Shown here: in pieces, positions 13,901 through 24,280 of the stretch
How the letters are laid out: each line of letters begins with the position of its first letter
Numbering within the stretch: the stretch's first letter is position 1
Assembly: GCA_963681505.1 (NCBI GenBank)
Contig: OY811988.1
Location: 2,870,306-2,934,305, forward strand
Origin: Eunapius fragilis
Taxonomy: Eukaryota; Porifera; Demospongiae; Spongillida; Spongillidae
Length of the DNA: 64,000 nucleotides
Reading direction: 5' to 3'
Program-made: the position numbers and the translations under genes
The notes under the pieces: model-generated
Told to the model about the DNA's origin: nothing
Seen by the model: the letters and a program-made list of their open reading frames with translations, nothing else
Databases searched by the model: none

Positions 13901-16900
13901 AAAAGCCCCCTATCAACATACCCATGTTCTGTATCTGATATGGCACTTCATCACAACATTAAACATTATTTACTCCCTCAATTCACTGAACTATTGAGTT
14001 AATTTTGTAACCACTGAATTTGTTTCCATAAGCATAACACTACTTACCACGCAATTTCTTCCACTTCTGAAAAATGATCCGCCCAAATATGACCACAATT
14101 ACATATACAATGTACATGACAATTAGGCCTGTGGGATACAAAGAAAGTAAAAGTCATAGGAGACCCATTTGACCCACCAATAATGTATAGGGTGTGGCAT
14201 GATACACATGTACATGCAGCTTTAAATTATCATAGTACTGTAGCTCACCTACAGCACTATAGATAGTGACCTTGTTCTGCCAGAGAATCACAAAGGTCCA
14301 GAACACGGCTATCAAGTAGAATAATATGTCTCTGAGAAACGGCCTCTGGGTTAGGGTGAAGGGCTTCATGGTGGCAACTGCTCCAACAACAACTGATGTT
14401 ACAAACATTCCTGCACCTTAAAATGAGAATGTTTGCATACCTATATATCAGTTTACACATGCGTACATGGCAGAATGACAATATTGGTATTCCCTAGTGG
14501 AATTACCACTACCCCCAAAGGACATACAGGTGCCTTCCCCCATAATGCAGGCCAAAGGGGGTATTTTTATAACCCCTGTATACCCACCACACTGCCAAAG
14601 ACCTCAAGGATGTAGAGAGGTATCATGGGAGGTCAATGAAAGTTGACTGTCCAACCCCAAATTACGATTACATGTAAATGAATTTTGGAGCAGTGCATCA
14701 TTACACTCATCAGCAGCATTCATGTCTTCCTTTTCAATGTCAGGCTTTGCTACCAACACTAGTCATCATCTTTTCCATTCTTTGGACCACTTTAATTCCT
14801 GTGTTTCCCCAGCAGAAGTCATTTCCCTGGTTCTTGTCAGAGCAAATGCAAGGGCAATGCTATCCCAAGCATTTGGCATCAGCTCTGACATCATGGCTAT
14901 AGGGCTGTCCAATCATAGTTGTTGTGTATAATAGTAACTGTGTTGCTTAGATCTATAATAATGCACACATTCATGTATGTGTTATTGAACCAAAATTTCA
15001 ACGGAAAAAAAAAACCACTTGTGATTTCAACACACAAGTATTATTATTTATTACACTGGTAGTACCAACTTGAATAGTTCAATTTCCTGCAGTTTTGGAG
15101 GACCTTAACTCATTTTTCCATTAATATGTCGCTGCTAAGTACAGTTAACATTAATTAAATGAGTAGTTAATTTTTTATGGACACATCTAATATTGTAATA
15201 CAGTAATGCTACCCCTAAAACAAATCCCCCCTAAAGTCACTACAATAAGTGTTCCTAGGATGCAGGCTGCATTGCCCTTTGTACAGACACTGAAAGGCAA
15301 GTTGTACAAGTTATAAAAGATTGTGGTCATTCAGACGCAGCTGGTATATAAATGTTTTATCAAGATATGCATATGCGTACCTAGTGGATACACAAGAAGT
15401 TTTTATTCCCAGTCATTGCTTTACTAAGCAGCCAAATATACTTCCAATGAACGCCAACACATGAATACATGTGAATGCATGTGCTGATAGCCGATTAAAA
15501 TAACTTATGCCACTCATCAATTGCCGAATCATTCACAAAAGATAAAAATATCTCTAGGTCTGCTCATTTGGGCTGTATGAAAGTGGCCAGTATGCTAATG
15601 TACAATGATAGGCACAAGTAATGCACACCACTAGCAATTCAAGTGATGCAACAACATAAATAATGAAAGCCCTTGTGATGAAAAATGTATAGGCCAAACA
15701 TTAAATAACAGTACATGTTGGTGTATAAGGATGGGGGGGGGGGGGGGGGGGGTTGGATTGGGGAGGAGAGCAATTGATTATTGGAGTCAGGCTAGATTCG
15801 ACGTGGGGCAAAGATGCTGCGCATGGGGGGGGGATAAATCATTCTGGATTCAATTCAATTCAATACGAGTACTGAAACACAGACCTTAACAAAATTACCA
15901 TATGAATGCTTTGGCACATGATGTATACACAGTGCGTGAATATGGACAGACAATAAATACACCTAATTTAATCAAACTTACCAAAAAGTGCCCCAATGGC
16001 AAGGCTTGCCTTCCTACCATCAGGCTGCTTGATGACAGTTATAGCACTGAATATATCAGGAGCTCCATTTCCAAAAGCCAACAAGGTCACTCCCTGTATA
16101 TGAGGTTAAGGAACTGCATGCAATAAAAACTAGAAGTTAGTATCTTTAATTCCCTTGCTATCACTCCTGATAGACATGTTGTGGATACAGCTACATTTTG
16201 ATTTAATCTCAGAAGTTCAGAAATAATCTGAAGAGAAGGGCAGAAGCTGGAAGATTGAGAGGGGGGGGGGGGGGGGGGTGAAAACAGACAGTAAATATAC
16301 CCCTGCAGGTGAACACACAAATGCTATAACCTCCAGGGTTATCCTACAGTGGAGGAGCAGGCATAGGTTTTGGCCACACCCATATTCCCATAACATTATG
16401 CCAATCAGTATTCTGATTTCAACTTGACCCTACATGTATAGCCTTAAATTGCTATTGTACAGTGGAAGTTTAATTTCCAAAACAATTTACTAATCGGATT
16501 GGTAATGAATGTAATTACAACGAAAAAATGTTCAGCTACTATTATAATGTTGGATATCCAACAGGGTTTGTACACATATTTATGTGGTCAAAAAAAGACC
16601 TTTTTAATGCCTTTATAATTCTAAAAACCATTCGTTTTAATACATGCACATGTACATGCAAATGGACGTTGGAACACACTATTAAGAGTCTTACCAATTG
16701 TCACATGTACACTATCTCATTCCCAGGCCCCAATTGTAGCAGCACATGCATGTAGTATGGTACAACATACATGTCACTATTCATCTGGGATGCAACGCAT
16801 CCACGTTTACTCGCTATTTGGGGATAGGGTTGAAAGACGAAAGAGACATGGGGCAAAATTCAATGCCTTTTTAATAGATGCTAAATACAATATTTATTGC

Positions 16901-17845
16901 CTTTTTTGCTTTAATGCTCTGTATGAATACAAACTCTAAGGCCATCAACCATGGATCCCATCTTAACAATATGGAACCCACACATAATATTGCAAAGGGG
17001 TGCCGAATTCACCAGTGAGAAACATTTACCTGACTCCAAATAGTACCTGACCATGCAATGTTGGGGAATCTATGTAAATTCAAATGCAAAACAGCAATTC
17101 ATCCCCACTGTCATTATATAATTCACACCAGCATATCATAAACAGCAGACAGGTCAAACTCACTACTCTTGTGCTGTTGCTCCCATAAAGATGAAGAGGT
17201 ACAGTAGCCATAGGCACTGTGTACAAAACCGAATGCCAAAACGTTTAGAAAGTAATAACAAATAAAGTGCTAAATATACAACACTTTGAATTGTTTTAAA
17301 AGAGTTTTTCCCAAAAATAAAATACTATCAACACTGCTGCTGCACATACAAATATAAAAACGAGCGATAATACAAGTAGGGCCTACGCACATCATCCAAC
17401 AGCACTCGAAAGGTTCATTCGGTGGAAAAACTTACCAATAGTATCATAGCCATTGGAACAAGCGCGGAAGGAACTTGGCAATAGATGAATTCGATGTAGT
17501 TTATCAGCCCATCTGTTTCACATGACTCAACCGTCTGAACAAAGACGCACCTATCTTGTTGCCTTAGGTCATTGACTTGTTTGCACTAGTACGCCAAATT
17601 GAGCTAAACACTTGCGTGAAACAGCAATCACTCACCTCAGCTTCCTCCGTACTATACGTATAAGTAGCGTTGTCGTTGACGACCACAGTGACAGTACTCA
17701 ATAGCGAACGTCCTCGGGCACGTCTGGAAACCTTTGGTGACTCCTCTCGAACATCCGTCAAATATGAAGCCACAGCTACAAATGAAATAAGAGTAAGCAC
17801 CAAAATTGCAGAGACACCACGTTGATGCATGACAAAGCACTTCAT
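2699..17845 (-). CDS. SLC8B1: Mitochondrial Na+/Ca2+ (Li+) exchanger NCLX
   Basis: Cation/Ca2+ exchanger of the NCLX/NCKX6 branch, known elsewhere as the inner-mitochondrial-membrane Ca2+ efflux carrier. My exon model, 5' to 3': 17845-17658, 17550-17436, 17216-17167, 17069-17030, 16093-15982, 14410-14249, 14128-14048, 13525-13160, 12944-12825, 12457-12300, 11892-11760, 7036-6915, 3947-3870, 3813-3738, 3686-3606, 3283-3216, 2896-2699. All phases agree and the sum is 2148 nt (715 aa plus stop). Alpha-repeat 1 is GVTLLAFGNGAPDIFSA (exon 5); alpha-repeat 2 is LTFLAWGNSIG joined across a splice to DAVSNITMARQGFPRMA (exons 14-15). An N-terminal hydrophobic leader, a Cys-containing luminal segment and a polar Ser-rich loop (exons 8-9) fit the family. 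Donors of exons 1 (GTATAG), 3 (GTAGTG) and 15 (GTATCC) are weak and were chosen by phase. Introns 11 and 12 hold several transposon remnants. Confidence 0.93.
4560..6000 (+). pseudogene. Decayed multi-copy transposon-type gene in NCLX intron 12
   Basis: Plus-strand reading frames in several registers give VLSEKAYAAFVKRRDKVSW (about 4900), then VVVSTVDGGPGENPRYQKV (5210-5260), FNCVERRMAPLSIELSGL (about 5380-5435), a stretch with FAFARSTLAEIW (5490) and, after a shift, HVHTSQYFTQIVKCNN (about 5620-5665) and FMPERFLAPL (about 5705-5735). I recognise this order from a repeated hypothetical protein family of cnidarians and sponges but cannot name the transposon. Stops and frameshifts separate the blocks, and a 15-bp unit is triplicated near 5310-5346. 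No intact frame remains. Confidence 0.55.
6065..6914. other. Intronic stretch without recognised features
   Basis: AT-rich sequence inside NCLX intron 12, between the relic ending about 6000 and exon 12 at 6915. I see no coding pattern, inverted repeat or long tandem array here. Confidence 0.6.
7500..8670 (+). pseudogene. Transposase-like relic (WHFFATSxGK family)
   Basis: Inside the long-TIR element, the plus strand reads AEWHFFATSQGKSAGDGA followed by GTLKRLAIRANLQRIYEDQI (about 7813-7925), then after stops GYVTVVYDASSWLGYVLN (8175-8230), and near the end DVLDIDPSDILTRVQPS (about 8605-8660). The WHFFATS-H-GK and LKRLA-RA-LQR motifs with a later VVYD-W-GYV block are familiar from a widespread invertebrate transposon-linked protein that I cannot name. 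The frame is broken repeatedly and a TG-rich repeat (8405-8515) interrupts it. Confidence 0.6.
8405..8515. repeat. Imperfect TG-rich microsatellite
   Basis: Interrupted (TG)n with GTATGTGTATG and GTGTATG units. It accounts for the His/Thr-rich and Cys/Val-rich frames on both strands. Confidence 0.85.
9080..10310. other. NCLX intron 11, no recognised gene
   Basis: AT-rich intronic sequence. A 116-codon open frame on the minus strand (9663-10013) has no pattern I recognise and no clear splice or start context. I would not call it a gene. Confidence 0.5.
10330..10419. repeat. (CA)n microsatellite
   Basis: About 45 uninterrupted CA units within NCLX intron 11. Confidence 0.97.
10714..11661 (+). 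mobile_element. Helitron-like element C1 (short, non-autonomous)
   Basis: Starts TC, then hairpin AGGAACTAC-GATA-GTAGTTCCT (10716-10737), then the motif ATATAGGAATTG (10738-10749). Ends with a 286-bp palindrome (11376-11661) closing in CTTG. Flanks are A before and T after, without duplication. The body keeps a leader with (CGTCGT)n and TTC repeats and a conserved GTGAGT donor (10950-11012), then a stretch homologous to the protein-coding start of C3 with most of the coding region deleted. It lies in NCLX intron 11, 98 bp from exon 11. The sequence at 11104/11105 serves as the empty site for insertion C2. Confidence 0.85.
11376..11661. repeat. A-type foldback palindrome, 3' end of C1
   Basis: Arms of about 130 bp with a short centre, first bases CAAGTAAAG and last bases CTTTACTTG. 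Contains ATATAGGAATTG at 11416-11427, the same 12-mer as beside the 5' hairpin of C1. A small internal hairpin TTCTC-GTTA-GAGAA sits about 16 nt from the outer end, in the position of a Helitron 3' hairpin. Confidence 0.9.
14675..14935 (+). pseudogene. Possible LINE 3'-end fragment in an NCLX intron
   Basis: The plus strand reads LVLVRANARAMLSQAFG (about 14832-14882), similar to the C-terminal LVRANATAILSRW of the restriction-endonuclease LINEs at 30538 and 57840. The preceding residues are not clearly homologous. A short and uncertain relic. Confidence 0.35.
15733..15752. repeat. Poly-G tract
   Basis: Twenty consecutive G in an NCLX intron. A similar 18-G run lies at 16261-16278. Confidence 0.95.
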
Positions 17846-18534
17846 TTTAATTAAATTTTTGATCGCTATCACGCGATGTGTATTTTAAATCATAAAATGC
17901 TTACAGTAATACTTACTTTAGAGTAGAAAGTATCTACGGCTTTGTAATATCCTTCGGTACAGCTGATTATAGTAGGAGTGCATGCTGGAAGACTGGTTTT
18001 AATTTAAGCCCTAGCTGAGCTGAGTCTAGCTCCTTCACACATTTGGATTTTTGTGCAGGCAAACTTTAGCTTACAAACATGGCCATCATCCGACATTTCT
18101 ATGAGCGCTTAAAACAGTTTTGTTCAAAGCCGGTGAAATTTTAGTGGTATCAAGTTTTGGTGAAAGAAACAGGGAAAGAAACATACGGTCACAAAGCTGT
18201 TAGCCTGATGCATGAAAGTTCCACCAGAGATCCACAAAGGACAGGCTAGGGCCAGTTTCCTCACCTCATGCTTGATTAACGATTGAGCATTGCATGTACC
18301 ATTCATCCCCAGTATTAATACCCTGCAGAATTGCATCCCCCCCTCCACACTCACACGTACACACAATTGACACAACGTAACGATGACATAATTCCTAGCT
18401 GACAGAGACGTCACAAATTTATTGACTATGTTCGACAAAATATCATTGATTATAGAAACACCACTAAGAAACACAGCGAGTAGAAAATGAATGCCTTACT
18501 ATATTGTATATGCCAGTTAAAGTTAGTCTCGTAT
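17846..18534. promoter_or_regulatory. Upstream region of NCLX
   Basis: Holds the expected 5' UTR and promoter of the minus-strand NCLX gene. I see no clear TATA box. The 116-codon minus frame at 18124-18474 has no recognisable family or splice logic. The right end of this stretch joins the TIR element at 18535. Confidence 0.35.
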
Positions 18535-19404
18535 CCTGACCACACTCGCAGCTGCGGATGGATTACATCACCGCTACGCGAGAAGTGGTCTGGGAAACTG
18601 GCTAACAAAATTGCCCGGGCCATTTCTAACCGTACAATCAGAATGCAGGTGCTCCGTGACGTCACGATAATTAGGGAATAATTATTTATTGCGCTGTTAA
18701 TAGTACGATGGCTGTACAAACCTGGAGCTCGACAATGCGATAATTCAGGCGTCTCAACAGCTGGGTTATGCGACGATTCGTCCAGACCAAAACAGAGCTA
18801 TTACAAGCTTCATGGAAAGGCGTGATGTTTTTATTAGCCTGCCGACGGGGAGTGGAAAGTCGTTATGCTTCTCTGTGCTACCCTACGCGTTCGATTACCT
18901 CTAAAAACGCGTTGGCAGTATCGTGGTGGTCGTTTCACCCTTGATTGTAAGTATTGGGCTATTCCATTTAATGCGCATGCGGAGGGAGATCTTTGATTTG
19001 AGGTCCTTTCTAATGCTACCCAATTTTTCTTGCAGTGCCAAGTACTTCTTGATCGAGTCGAAGCACCTTGGACACAAGCACCCTGATTCATACTCTCTCC
19101 CAGATTCCTTTTTTTTTTAGTTGTCTCGATCGCTTAACCTATTAAAACTACTCTGCAGCGTTGTGATGTTGTCTAGCAAGCTGCCTCCTATTCCAGCTTT
19201 CTAAAGCCGTAGCGTCGCACAACTTGCATCTATTCATTTTTACAAACGTATTGACCAATGACACCATTAATGAGTGTTGCCGCGACACTTACACCCAATG
19301 ACGTCACAACTGTTACGAACGTGCGTAAGAACCAATTTTGTTACTTCTAGCGTAGCGGTGATGTAATCCATCCGCAGCTACGGGTGTGGTCTGGGAACGA
19401 GACT
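18535..19404 (+). mobile_element. 870-bp TIR element carrying a helicase relic
   Basis: Terminal inverted repeats of about 57 bp: 18535-18592 begins AGTCTCGTATCC and the reverse complement of 19347-19404 begins AGTCTCGTTCCC; both continue through CTGCGGATGGATTACATCA (bases 30-50 of the arm) to CCGCTACGC. The interior holds the RecQ-like exon. No confident target duplication was seen. Confidence 0.7.
18713..18946 (+). pseudogene. RecQ-like DEAD-box helicase exon, broken
   Basis: The plus strand reads LGYATIRPDQNRAITSF, then DVFISLPTGSGKSLCFSVLP, then after a stop VVVVSPLI. This is the start of a superfamily 2 helicase: Q-motif-like LGYATIRPDQ, Walker A PTGSGKS and motif Ia VVSPL, spaced as in RecQ. 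A TAA at 18902-18904 interrupts the frame, and the exon ends at a GTAAGT donor (18947). RecQ-like helicase copies are abundant in some sponge and cnidarian genomes; here it is enclosed by TIRs and clearly dead. No downstream exons were identified. Confidence 0.75.
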
Positions 19405-19451
19405 ATACAAGTCCCATCCCCAGACCCACATGACGTACGATTATCGTTCTA

Positions 19452-19566
19452 TCAGGACTACGTTACTAGTTCCTATTAGGAATTGACCCAGGTCGTTAAA
19501 AACGCGATCCGCTTATAACTCGCGTAGCAAGAAACGGATATACTTTAGCTCTCTGTTGTACTGAAC
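19452..19566 (+). mobile_element. Truncated 5' end of a C-type Helitron-like element
   Basis: Begins TCAGGACTACG after an A, then TATTAGGAATTGACCCAGG, CTTATAACTCGCGTAGCAAG and TAGCTCTCTGT, matching the first 110 bp of C1. Stops abruptly near 19566. Confidence 0.75.
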
Positions 19567-20012
19567 CGCATAGGCGGCCCCAGGGGGACCCAAGGGGCCA
19601 TCCCCCCCCCCCCCCCCGCCCGGTTATGGCGCCCGCCCAACCCTATAAGTAATTTTTACTGTAGCATTGCAATTAAATATGATACTCCATGTAGTTATAG
19701 TTAAATAGCTACTAACACTCATCTGAGCGTACAAATAGCGACTAACAAATGACTAAGATTCACAGCAAAAAAAGGGGGTCGAATCGATTTTTGATTTGCC
19801 ATTTGATTTGACAGTCGATACAGGATGTTGTACCAGGTTTTCAGGGCGGGAACTTTTTGAACTACTTAAATTAAGTTAAAAGTGTTCGGAAGTTAACCCC
19901 ATTTGGAGTCTTTGCCTTGGGCTGATAGCAAAACCAATCGGGTTGATTCCCTTTAGTAACATCATAGATATTATAGTTAAATATCTATGGTAACATCAAT
20001 TCCAAATCAAAG
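19567..20012. other. Spacer with a poly-C tract
   Basis: Contains a GGCGGCCCCAGG-type end and a C run (about 19602-19617) that may be a MITE fragment, then AT-rich sequence. No gene seen. Confidence 0.4.
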
Positions 20013-20128
20013 CAAGATATAAAAATTTAATTAAAATAAAATTGGTGATGTAGGATTTGTAGACAGCAATTGAGTAAAAAGTAAGGAAACAAGGAATTAC
20101 GGATTTTAGCCGGGCATTCATTTAATTA

Positions 20129-20414
20129 CAAGTAAAGAAAAACCTTCTCTAACGAGAAAGTTGGTGGGATATAGGAATTGGAGGCAATGGTGGTGTAAAA
20201 AGGAGGGGAACAAGGTTTTGAGAAAAGGGTAAATGAGATAAAAATCCTATATTTAGCACTTCTTTTGGTTGTTGCATGTACATGTGCTAAATATAGGATT
20301 TTTATCTCATTTACCCTTTTCTCAAAACCTTGTTCCCCTCCTTTTTACACCACCATTGCCTCCAATTCCTATATCCCACCAACTTTCTCGTTAGAGAAGG
20401 TTTTTCTTTACTTG
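20129..20414. repeat. A-type foldback palindrome, 3' end of C3
   Basis: 286 bp, arms of about 130 bp. Contains ATATAGGAATTG at 20169-20180. The segment just inside it (AATAGAGGAAA on one strand) is shared with the C1 junction, showing the palindrome moves as part of C. Confidence 0.9.
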
Positions 20415-20556
20415 TTTCCTCTATTTTTTTGTTATCATTTTTTATACAGGCAAGTGCCCCTCCCCCCTCCGTTCCAATTACGGTCACGAGCAGACGCCCG
20501 CTTACCGTTGTGAACAGTGACGGGGCATTGTAGTGGCCAACCTTATATATATATAT

Positions 20557-22473
20557 TTACATAATATTAATAAAAGTACGCACATTTAATGTTATAAATG
20601 TTCGCTCGGCCTCTATGGCCTCGGCCTCTATGGCCTCTATGGCCTCGGCCTCTTTTGAAGGGCCTCCGGCGGTCAGGCCTCCTGCCCTCTGCCTCTTGCG
20701 GCCCAAGGTCCTCCTCCTCCTGGGGCTGGGGACGACGTAGGTTTTCCTCCTGGAGCTGGGGTTGCTCCTCCTGGAGCTGGGGACGGGGTTCCTCCTCCTG
20801 TAGCTGGGGACGGGGTTCCTCCTCGTGGAGCTGGGGACGAAAGTCGTCGTTGTGGGGCAGGGGCAGGGGTCGTCGGCCAGCCTGTAATGGCCGCATAGTT
20901 CCTCGTCGGGAGGGGCCAGCTGTAAGCTGGCGTTCCTCCTCGACGAGGATACTAACTGCTTCGCGCAGACCGTCAGCCTGATGGATATTGAAAGAATTGT
21001 GAAAATGTACATCAATAATTTCTTTAACTTACCATTTATTGTTGGTTTTAGGTGTGAGTAATAAAAGTGCACATCTATCAGTATTTATACATTTACCAAA
21101 TAATTCCATTCGCCAGTTTAAGATGCCACGAAGAGGTCCGCAATAGGATCATTCTTTGAGGACAGCTGTGTAGCGCGCAAATTCTTTACCAAGTAATTCT
21201 ATTCGCCGGTTAAAGATGCCACGAAGAGGTCCGCGTTAGGATCATTCTTTGAGGACAGCTGTGTAGCGCGAAAATTCTTTGTAAACATGATGTTAATTTT
21301 TTTTTTTTGTAAATACGACACTAGCGCTTATTATAACATGCTAGAAACACATAGTTGGGTACGGAATAAAGTCTGGTACCTAGATTTAACATATTTATTG
21401 CCTAGCAACACAATGTTTACAGTTATGTCACCATTGCAGCTGCTCTACACGAAAACGCGCGCCAAGCCATGCCTAAATCACACATCGTGCAAAACTCACC
21501 TTTGGGTGGTAGTCTTTTTTTTGTGGTAGCGTGTTCTCTCTGCCTCACGCTTCCCTTCCGGACGCTTCTGATATAGCGCCCTTTTCGCTGAACGCGAAGC
21601 AAAAGGGTTTCTCCAATATGCACTCCTTTTGGAAACCCGATTGGTCACTGAATTCCGCTGATACTTTTGCCTTTTTGAAGCTCGCATCTCGTCGGAATTC
21701 TGTTCATAACGCTGCCTCTTAGAAGCTCGCACCGCATCAGAATTCTGTTCATAACGCTGCCTCTTAGAAGCTCGCACCGCATCTGAATTCTGTTCATAAC
21801 GCTGCCTTCTAGAAGCTCGCACCGCATCTGAATTCTGTTCATAACGCTGCCTCTTAGAAGCTCGTATCTCGTCGGAATTCTGTTCATAACGCTGCCTCTT
21901 AGAAGCTCGCACCGCATCTGAATTCTGTTCATAACGCTGCCTCTTAGAAGCTCGTATCTCGTCGGAATTCTGTTCATAACGCTGCCTCTTAGAAGCTCGT
22001 ATCTCGTCGGAATTCTGTTCATAACGCTGCCTCTTAGAAGCTCGCACCGCATCTGAATTCTGTTCATAACGCTGCCTTCTAGAAGCTCGCACCGCATCTG
22101 AATTCTGTTCATAACGCTGCCTCTTAGAAGCTCGTATCTCGTCGGAATTCTGTTCATAACGCTGCCTCTTAGAAGCTCGCACCGCATCAGAATTCTGTTC
22201 ATAACGCCGCCTCTTAGAAGCTCGGCTCGATTCAAGGTCTGCACTGTAGCTGTCACGAACAGACGCCCGCTTTTTTTCAGGATCTGCTATGTAGCTGTCA
22301 CGAACAGACGCCCGCTTTTTTTCAGGATCTGCTCTGTAGCTGTCACGAGTAGACACCCGCTTTTTTTCAGGATCAGCATTGTACCGAACGCGGGAGGACT
22401 CTAACTCGTCGTCCTGATTTTGGATGTATTCCTCTCGTCGTTTAGCTCTCCTCTTTTGTTGACGTGAAGGCAT
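20557..22473 (-). CDS. Basic 15-residue-repeat protein of element C3
   Basis: Two-exon model: exon 1 22473-21500 (324 codons plus 2 nt, donor CAAAG|GTGAGT) and exon 2 20977-20557 (acceptor ATCAG|G). I start at the ATG of MPSRQQKRRAKRREE because the same MPSR start occurs in DE2. Exon 1 is about 18-20 units of 15 residues: early units of the type RASVRDSYIADPEKK, then 12 of the type RASKRQRYEQNSDAV, then three decayed ones. It is very rich in Arg, Lys and Gln. Exon 2 in the phase-consistent frame starts LTVCAKQLVSSS, has ELCGHYRLADDPCPC, then Pro/Arg-rich repeats; another frame gives Glu/Gln-rich repeats, so the reading is not certain. Similar K/R-Y-x-x-x-P-E-K-K repeats precede Helitron-like domains in proteins I recall from sponges. 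Likely nucleic-acid binding; function unknown. Confidence 0.6.
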
Positions 22474-22758
22474 TTTGAAATAAACAACTTCACTAGCCAA
22501 AAGTGGTGAACAAAACTGCAATCATATGAAATACCACCTGTTTATAACGCTGCACAATTCTAAATATACGAAATGTCGCCATGGGAACGCTTCTATTTAA
22601 CACTACGCATTACGTAATGATTACGTATGTACGTTTTAAGCTTTATTCATATATCTGATACTTGAAGATGTCCTTCCAGGAGATTCTAAAGCGATTGGTA
22701 TAATTTGCGCTCTTTAAAACCATTCCTATCCCGAGTTATACTCACCCGAGAAGAAGAA

Positions 22759-22802
<44 letters not shown>

Positions 22803-23768
22803 AGAAGATTTGGCCTGGGGACGAGGTAAAACACGAACTTTTTTGTTCTCTTGAAGCAAACGGTTTGAAGACTGGAACAAAACATTAAAATGACCGTCTT
22901 TGCTTTCTGGTTCGATAGGAACAAAGAGCTAAACTATCCGTTTCTTGGTACGCGAGTTGTACGCTGGTTGCGTTTTTTTAATGATATTCACGACCCGGGT
23001 CAATTCCTATATAGGAACTACTATCGTAGTTCCTGATAAATATTACAGACCTACATTATTTAGCAAATCTACTTCCTTGAAAATTCTGTGCTAAATGTAG
23101 GTCTGTAATATTTATAATTAAATGAATGCCTAAAATCCGTTATTCCTTGTTTCCTTACTTTTTACTCAATTGCTGTCTACAATTCCTACATCACCAATTT
23201 TATTTTAATTAAATTTTTATATCTTGTTTCACACATTTTTATGCATGAGAATAAACGAAGGAGGAAGTATATATGCATATTGAGGCATGGATTGGGCAAC
23301 CTTAGAATCATACTCTATCGTAGCACAAGAGATCGTTTGATCTGCTCACATGCAATCGAACAGTGGGGAAGGGTGAGGTGCAATGGGTGGAGCAGGACAC
23401 GCCTACTCCCAGCCGGGATGTAAGCCGGGATCCGCCTCTGGTAATAAGCTAAAATTATAATATCATGTATTGAATAATTGTGCCACTGTGCCGTGTCATG
23501 CAAGATTACTTTGCATGGCGAGGAAGTAATTCATCTCGGCGCAATCACATGCACGCTCTTAACTAAACTGTCTTAACTTGGTCGGAAGATCGGTACGGCG
23601 CAAACGGTAGCCCTGCTATATAGCATTCAAAAAACATTAGTTGGATTAATTATAATAAATATACGTATTGATTGATGTAATCTGAAATCCCCCCCTCCCT
23701 TTTCCTCGTCGCCTTCTATAAGGCCGAGCTCCGGGAGGCCTCCAATATGGATGAGGAGGCCATATTCC

Positions 23769-24280
23769 CTATGGGGCTGGGGCCAGCAGTGGCGCTGGTG
23801 GGAGCAGCGGAGCTGGGGCCAGCGGAGCAGGAGCCAGCGGCGGAACTGGGGCAAACAGAGCTGGGGCCAGCGGAGAAGGAGCCAGCGGCGGAACTGGGGC
23901 GAGTAGAGCTGGGGTCAGCGGAGCAGGAGCCAGCGGCGGAACTGGGGCAAACAGAGCTGGGGCCAGCGGAGCAGGAGCCAGCGGCGGAATTGGGGCAAAC
24001 AGAGCTGCGGCCAGCGGAGCAGGAGCCAGCGGCGGAACTGGGGCAAACAGAGCTGGGGCCAGCGGAGCAGGAGCCAGCGGCGGAACTGGGGCAAGCAGGA
24101 CCGGAGCAGGGACCAGGACCGGTACTGGAGAATAGGGAGAGCCCTCCTCACCCGAGTCATCGATATCCAGGGCGACAGCAAACAAATTTGTCGCTTCTTC
24201 TTCCGTGACCTACAAGGGTAATATATATAGACATAATGCCATGCATGCAAATCCTATGTACACATGCATACCTCTTCCAT
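23769..24280 (-). CDS. MEE-start Pro/Ala repeat protein exon pair of DE1
   Basis: Exon a is ATGGAAGAG (24280-24272) followed by a GTATGCATG donor; exon b starts after TTGTAG at 24209 and reads VTEEEATNLFAVALDIDDSGEEGSPYSP in frame (given here in two parts: VTEEEATNLFAVAL and the acidic tail), then imperfect repeats of the type PLAPAPLAPALFAPV. The same pair occurs in DE2 (46026 onward) with diverged repeats. No known domain. The opposite strand also has a long open frame (23747-24208), which I treat as a shadow because the splice signals are only on the minus strand. Confidence 0.5.

Larger units (their letters stand above)
20129..23036 (-). mobile_element. Helitron-like element C3 (2.9 kb, longest C copy)
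   Basis: Reads on the minus strand. The 5' end at 23036 is TCAGGAACTACG with the 9-bp hairpin, then ATATAGGAATTG (23012-23001); the 3' end is the A palindrome 20414-20129. Flanking bases join as CATTTAATTA|TAAATATTAC, exactly the uninterrupted sequence at 46964/46965 in DE2, so insertion was between A and T without duplication. Contents in order: leader with CGT/TTC repeats and GTGAGT donor (22745-22800), repeat-protein exon 1 (22473-21500), two near-identical 75-bp segments at about 21105-21270, exon 2 (20977-20557), palindrome. Confidence 0.88.

Noticed and set aside
17636..17657. Exon 1 of NCLX extended to the strong GTGAGT donor at 17635
   Set aside because: It gives the wrong phase for exon 2 and no alternative acceptor rescues the frame; GTATAG at 17657 fits.
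18124..18474. 116-codon minus frame upstream of NCLX
   Set aside because: Overlaps the presumed promoter region, with no family resemblance or splice context.
21640..22250. 45-bp direct repeats as a CRISPR array or non-coding satellite
   Set aside because: The period is 45 bp with no spacers, and one frame stays open over the whole stretch with conserved start and splice donor in related elements, so it is a protein repeat.
21645..22256. 203-codon minus frame reading ELLRGSVMNRI repeats
   Set aside because: Shadow of the 15-residue-repeat protein in another frame; only the MPSR frame has a start shared with DE2 and C4.
23747..24208. 153-codon plus frame of GPAEQEPAAELGQTEL repeats
   Set aside because: Open because the repeat lacks stops on both strands; the conserved MEE exon and splice signals are on the minus strand.
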